From the NCBI GenBank assembly GCA_002179805.1, contig NAVB01002815.1, positions 1-14,487 on the forward strand: 14,487 nucleotides of DNA, given 5' to 3'. This DNA comes from Acanthamoeba lenticulata. Its lineage: Eukaryota > Discosea > Longamoebia > Acanthamoebidae. Of the stretch, positions 9,895 through 14,487 are shown in pieces (the stretch's first letter is position 1; every line of letters starts with the position of its first letter). Both the position numbers and the translations under genes were made by a program. The notes below the pieces were generated by a model. It saw only the letters and a list, made by a program, of their open reading frames with translations, did not search any database and was not told the DNA's origin.

Positions 9895-10115
9895 CACTCG
9901 CGCTGGCGATCGTGCCAATAACTTCATTTCGGGACATTTCCCGCGTTCAAACAAATACAGCAGGTCAAATATATTGTTGGTGAACAAGACGAGCGGTTGG
10001 GTTACCCGCGCACGACCAGCGCAAAGGGGGGCAGAACCGGTGAGCGTTTCGAGCGCGTTTGAAGAGCGCAGGGTCCTCCTCGCTTGGCCGTTTTCAGGTC
10101 TAGTGGGACCACCCC
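9895..10115 (+). promoter_or_regulatory. Spacer and 5' leader of Rab B, with a possible 5'-UTR intron
   Basis: 221 bp between the transporter stop and the Rab B start, expected to hold the transporter 3' end and the Rab B promoter. Positions 10040-10097 look like a 58-nt intron in the leader: donor GTGAGC after ACCG and acceptor CCGTTTTCAG. An A/T-rich patch at about 9946-9976 precedes it. No protein-coding signal is visible. Confidence 0.4.
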
Positions 10116-11460
10116 ATGTCTGCTCCTTCAGAGAGGATCAAAGCGCCCGAGCCAAGCACGTACAGCTGCAGCGAAACTGCTCTCGAAGCCAAAGTTGTTT
10201 TGCTGGGCAACTCGGGTGCGCTTCCTCCCGCTCCTCCTTGTGCAACGGATCCTTCTTTCTTCGCTGTTTTCGCTCTTCCTCTCTTCCCCCCCCCCGCCGC
10301 AAGTGTGGCCTCACGAAACCGATGCAGGGACTGGCAAGACATCGCTGATGCAGTGCTACGTGAATGATGTCTTCGACAGCAATATCACCACTACTGTGGG
10401 TGCTGGCTTTGCCAACAAGCGAATGTACATACCCACTTGCCCACGAGTGCACGGGTGATGAGGTTTCGAATACTTGTATGCTAAATCAGAATTGCCACCA
10501 GAGTGATGGACGACGTCAAAATCAAACTGCAGATATGGGTTCGTTGCTGCATTTTCAACCTCCCCCTTCCTGCATCATATACTCACCTGTGCCTGGATGC
10601 AGGATACGGCTGGGCAGGAGCGATTCAGGCATGCCATTCACCCCAGGACGATCGCCTTTTGTTTGTGTTTGCGACTTGGGCCCGTTTTGCTGACTCTCTG
10701 GCTCTCGCCCTGCGTCATCACATCTCCTAGGAGCATGACTCCGATGTACTATAGGGGAGCCGCTGCAGCGGTGCTAGTGTACGACATCACCAACACCGAG
10801 TCCTTCCGCGCCGTGAAGGGCTGGGTTAAAGGTACGAGGACCCACTCATCCGCTTCTCCTTCCGAATGCTCACACATATGCCCGAATCTCTTGGACTAGA
10901 ACTCAACGATGCGGCGCTGCAGCATGGAGAGCTGCAGAGCATGGCCATAGGGTACAGCGAAATGCTGTATAGCTTGTGTTTCTCATCTCCCACCCGTTAA
11001 CTCCATCGTTTTTGTATCCAGGATCGCCGGCAACAAGAAGGACCTCGAGAGCAAGCGCGAGGTGTCCACTCAGGACGCCCTGGAGTATGCTGACAGCATC
11101 GGTGCAGGCGGTGATGTCGCTTTCGTGTAACTTGATGGATCGCCATGCTGACGTGCATGGATGTGGACCACACCCGCCACAGGAGCTTTTTTCCTTGAGA
11201 CGTCGGCGATGCGGAAGGAGGGCTTGGACGAGCTCTTCATGGGCTTGTGCCAGCGAATAGTTCAGGGAAAAGTGGTCAAGGGCCCAACCTCACAAGACAA
11301 GGGAGGCAGCGAGAGCCCCTCCGCCAAGCGTAGCCGCACGGCGTCCAACAAGACAGTGCAGACAAAGCTAACGCCGCGAAAGGAGCCCACCATCAAGCTG
11401 GAGGTCAGCACGGACGATGGATCACGCGAAAAGAAGAAGAAGAAGTGCATCCTCTTCTGA
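10116..11460 (+). CDS. Rab family small GTPase B with long basic tail and CaaX box
   Basis: Membrane-trafficking GTPase of the Rab5/Rab22-like group (inferred from MTPMYYRGA, GWVKEL and YADSIGAFFLETSA). Seen: exons 10116-10215, 10328-10424, 10502-10538, 10603-10628, 10731-10831, 10900-10951, 11022-11101 and 11183-11460 (TGA), 771 nt, 256 residues. All joins are in phase and GT-AG except intron 4 (10629-10730), which begins with GC. Motifs: GNSGTGKTS (G1, split by intron 1), TTTVGAGF (switch I), WDTAGQERF (G3), NKKD (G4), ETSA (G5, followed by Met instead of the usual Lys). After the last helix (LDELFMGLCQRI) comes an unusually long tail of about 70 residues rich in Ser, Thr and Lys, ending in a five-lysine run and CILF. 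A CaaX box with terminal Phe is a geranylgeranyltransferase-I type substrate (family knowledge), unlike the double-cysteine end of most Rabs. Confidence 0.92.
10629..10730 (+). other. Probable GC-AG intron in Rab B
   Basis: The exon ends CGA TTC AG and the next bases are GCATGCC; the acceptor is CTCCTAG followed by G AGC ATG. Joining them restores the invariant Rab sequence QERFRSMTPMYYRG. No GT donor nearby does so in frame. GC-AG is a known minor class of U2 introns. Confidence 0.8.
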
Positions 11461-11611
11461 GTACACTCCACTGCGCCCTGCGGGAACGCGCAAAGACTGT
11501 TTCGCCGCGAACAGGCAACGAACCTTTCTTCGATCTTCTCACTGGAAACGCCGAAAACCCACCAAGGCAAAGGCATTTTCTCTTTACGTTCAGCGCCACT
11601 CCACCCATCGA

Positions 11612-14487
11612 ATGAAGAGCTTGCGCAGCATCTTGCTGGTGCTGGGCGCACTTGCGGTCGTATGTGCTGCCGTGCGAATTCCAATTAGTAATGAGGAAAG
11701 CCTCACGAGCGTACGCCAAGATGATTACAGTGAGCTGGCGAAGCAGATTATGGCCATCATGAACACGTCTGTTGATCCCTGCACTGATTTCTACGAGTAC
11801 ACTTGTGGTATGGCTATCCCTTCTTTCTTCTTTGCTTTGAGGCTGGCGACTCCTGACCTATGGCTACATAGGCACCTGGGTCAACACCTACCCCCTGCCT
11901 CCTGATGCCTCGCGCTTCGGCATGGCCTTCGACCAGATTCAGCAGGACAATCTGAAGTTACACACGCTAGTCGCTTCTCCAACAATGCATGATCATGTGC
12001 TCACCTTCTTCGGTCCGCACGCTGCAGTGTCCTGAGGGGCATTCTTGAGGATCCCTCGGGTGAGTGGCCCATCATCGGGCCCTTCTACAAGTCGTGCATG
12101 AACATGGACCGCCGCAACCAGCTTGGCATCAACCCTGTGCTCAGCATCCTGCTGAACTTCCAGCAGATCCAGGACATATCCACCTTGATGAGCGCTGTTG
12201 GTTATCTGCATTCCATTGGCATCAATGTTCTCTTCTCCGCCAGGTACCTGTAGCATGTCTCTTCTCGTGGAGCAGAAGGACCAACACTAGCCAGTGCTTT
12301 TGCTCATAACCGCCACTTGTGTTCACTGCACAAATAGCGTCGGTGTTGATGCCATGAACCCGACCAACAACATCTTCATGCTCGGCCAGGGTGGTCTTTC
12401 CCTCGACGTGCCCAGTGACTATAACGGTACTCATTCTTGATGCCAACATTGGCGGTCATGCTTCTTTCTTCTTTTTCTTGTACTCACAGCCTCGCATCAT
12501 GTCCACAGACCCCACACTGTCTGGCCAGTTCTCGCAGTATGTGCAGCAACTCTTCACCCTCGCTGGCCAGGACACAGACAAGGCCAAGGCACGTAGCGCC
12601 CACCCTCCCATTGACCGCTGTATCGACGTGTGCGCCGAATCGCGGATGGAGGGCGATCTCTAATCTCTGAAACTTCACGCGAGAGCAGCTCTCAGCCCAG
12701 CAGGTGCTTGCCGTCGAGCAAGTGCTGGCGAACATTTCGCTCTCACCGGCGGCTCTCAGGTGCGCGCCTGCGGGCTTCTTTCCTCCTGTTGTCAAGTTTT
12801 AAGTGAAAGTGACCTTTGTCGTACTCCTCTTCGTCCTCATCTTACATCATCACAGGGACCCCTACGCGACCTACAACAACCTCACTTTGAGTGAGCTCTA
12901 TGCTTTGGCGCCCGGCATCTCGCAGGCAGCCTGGAAAGCCTACTTCTTCACCTCCGGCATTTCTATCGATGGTATGAAACTTGCCGTCTCCCACGTGCTC
13001 GCTCTCTGTTGCTTCTTTCTGACACGAACATACACTATTCTCCAGTCGCTAACTTAAATGAGGTGGTCGATGTGGAGACGCCGACTTTCTTCTCGAACCT
13101 TTCCACCCTGGTACAACGCCAAACTTGTGCATTTCCTACGAGCTCTTTCTCACGCGTCTCTAACACACGGACACTACGTGATGGTGTAATGAATCGTTTG
13201 AAATTCCAGTTGACCCAACTCGATTGGGGAACCTGGGAGGTCTATGTGGAGTACTCAGTCCTGAACCAGCTGTCTGCCTCCCTTTCGGATGACTTTGTTG
13301 AGGCCAATTTCAACTTCTTTGGCAAGATTTATTCAGGTAAACCACCCAAGCGTCGGCCGACCTCCTATTCGCTGCTCAAACCAATCATGATGGTCCCGTT
13401 CACAGGCAAGAAGCAGAACGCTCCTCTCTGGAAGCGATGCGTCCAGCAGACCGATCAGTCCTTGGGCGAGCTCCTGGGCCGATACTATGTCCTGGAGCAC
13501 TTCCCGGCCGTCTCGAAGCAGATGGCGAGCGACCTCGTTCACCGCATTGAAGATGCCTTCCTTGCCAATCTCAAACGCAGTGCGCCTTACTCTCGATAAT
13601 GCCTGCTGAAGTTCTTGTGAGACGCTCATGCTTACATCACGTGTACGGTCAGTTGACTGGATGGACGACGCGACGCGCAAGCTTGCTGCCCAGAAGCTTG
13701 GCATGATTCAGAACCTCATCGGTGTGTTGCCTCTTCCTCCTCGTTAAGCAGGTCAGTACTGACATTGTTTTCCTCTCTTTGTTGTTGTATGTGGGCTTCT
13801 TCAGGCTATCCCGAACACTGGAAGGACTATTCGTCCCTCTCGATCTCGCAGGACTTCTTTGTTAGCAACCTGGTGGCCTGCAATGCCTTCTCCGTTGCTG
13901 ATCAGGTCCGTCTTCCTTTTTTCGCCATTAGAGGCTGACTGCCTGTTCTATGTACTGACTCTTGACGCACATCACACAGTTTGCGCAGTTGCGCTTGCCT
14001 GTGAACAAGGGCCGTTGGCAAATGACCCCACCCACCGTCAATGCCTACTACGATCCGACTCTCAACGAGATGGTGTTCCCTGCTGGCATCCTCCAGGTTT
14101 GTGTTCTCGTAATCCCCTAACTCGTTTGTTTCTTGTGGTGGCGCTCTTACGCTCTCGTGAATTCACACCACTGTGCCTCCCCACTACGACGACAGTCTCC
14201 CTGGTTCTTCAACGCCACCTACCCGGCCACGATCAACTTTGCCGGCATTGGCAGTGTGATGGGACACGAGCTGAGCCATGGCTTTGATGACCAGGGTGCC
14301 AACGTACGTTGCTGCTAAGCTTGTTCCTTTTGTTCTCTGGCCGGCGGGCTGACCTGAGGTGGGGGCAGTACGACGGCACCGGAAAGCTGCACAAGTGGTG
14401 GCCAGCCCCCGTCAGGGAGCGTTTTGCGCAGCGAACCCGCTGCGTGGCGGACCTCTACTCCACCTTTGAGGTTGGCCCTGTTCCCTG
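11612..14487 (+). CDS. Secreted M13 family zinc metallopeptidase (neprilysin/PepO-like; 3' end beyond window)
   Basis: Zinc endopeptidase of the neprilysin/ECE/PepO family, which cleaves small peptides outside the cell or in the secretory path. Seen: 15 exons, 11612-11807, 11872-11956, 12028-12243, 12338-12426, 12509-12592, 12696-12759, 12856-12971, 13046-13110, 13210-13336, 13406-13579, 13653-13721, 13805-13905, 13980-14096, 14196-14303 and 14369 to the window end; all GT-AG and in phase, about 576 residues so far. The N-terminus has a signal peptide ([20 protein letters not shown]). Domain marks: [67 protein letters not shown] (substrate-binding), [10 protein letters not shown], then [13 protein letters not shown] with the HExxH zinc site (codons 14265-14279). 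The third zinc ligand (Glu of the downstream GENxAD motif) lies past the end. The short leader suggests a secreted rather than type II anchored enzyme (inference). The exon 5 start and 5/6 join are the least certain. Confidence 0.93.

Noticed and set aside
11101..11110. A second GC donor in Rab B (after GGTGCAG at 11107)
   Set aside because: The GT donor at 11102 is in phase and gives the normal Rab spacing YADSIGAFFLETSA, so no GC donor is needed.
1..14487. CRISPR arrays, transposons, prokaryotic operons or a viral insertion
   Set aside because: No spaced direct repeats, no transposase or capsid-like frames, and every well-conserved stretch is explained by spliced eukaryotic genes.

Overview
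This is a nuclear eukaryotic window. It is packed with intron-rich protein genes on both strands and has no bacterial-style operons, RNA genes or intact mobile elements. Introns are short (about 55-130 nt) and almost all GT-AG. Spacers are about 125-300 bp. All three standard stop codons are used (TGA, TAG and TAA is also a stop in non-coding frames). High GC, many tiny introns and the gene content (ZNF277, UBFD1, a DEG15/TYSND1 protease, a Pns1-type choline-transporter-like protein, M13 peptidase) suggest a free-living amoebozoan of the Acanthamoeba kind. That assignment is inference; no marker fixes the species.

Layout: (1) minus strand, from before the window start to 1290: ZNF277-like C2H2 zinc-finger gene, 3' end missing. 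(2) minus, 1417 to about 4106: TYSND1/DEG15-like peroxisomal processing protease with a complete His-Asp-Ser triad; its 5' end is unresolved. (3) minus, 4394-5494: UBFD1-like ubiquitin-fold gene, six exons. (4) plus, 5639-6216: calmodulin, three exons, head-to-head with UBFD1 across 144 bp. (5) minus, 6405-7408: Rab GTPase A, five exons, tail RCCT. (6) plus, 7702-9894: Pns1/SLC44-type ten-helix membrane protein, nine exons. (7) plus, 10116-11460: Rab GTPase B, eight exons, long basic tail ending in a CaaX box (CILF), with one probable GC-AG intron. (8) plus, 11612 to the window end: secreted M13 metallopeptidase with HELSH, 3' end missing.

Exon boundaries were derived by hand from splice signals, reading phase and family conservation. 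Where all three agree (UBFD1, calmodulin, both Rabs, the M13 gene, most of TYSND1 and SLC44) the joined frames close exactly. Uncertain joins are flagged in each entry. The genes look like ordinary housekeeping, trafficking and secretory functions and I see no shared pathway or new multi-gene system. The points worth a second look are the non-canonical peroxisomal C-terminus of the protease, the GC-AG intron and unusual tail of Rab B, and a shared intron position in the two Rab genes that flank the transporter.
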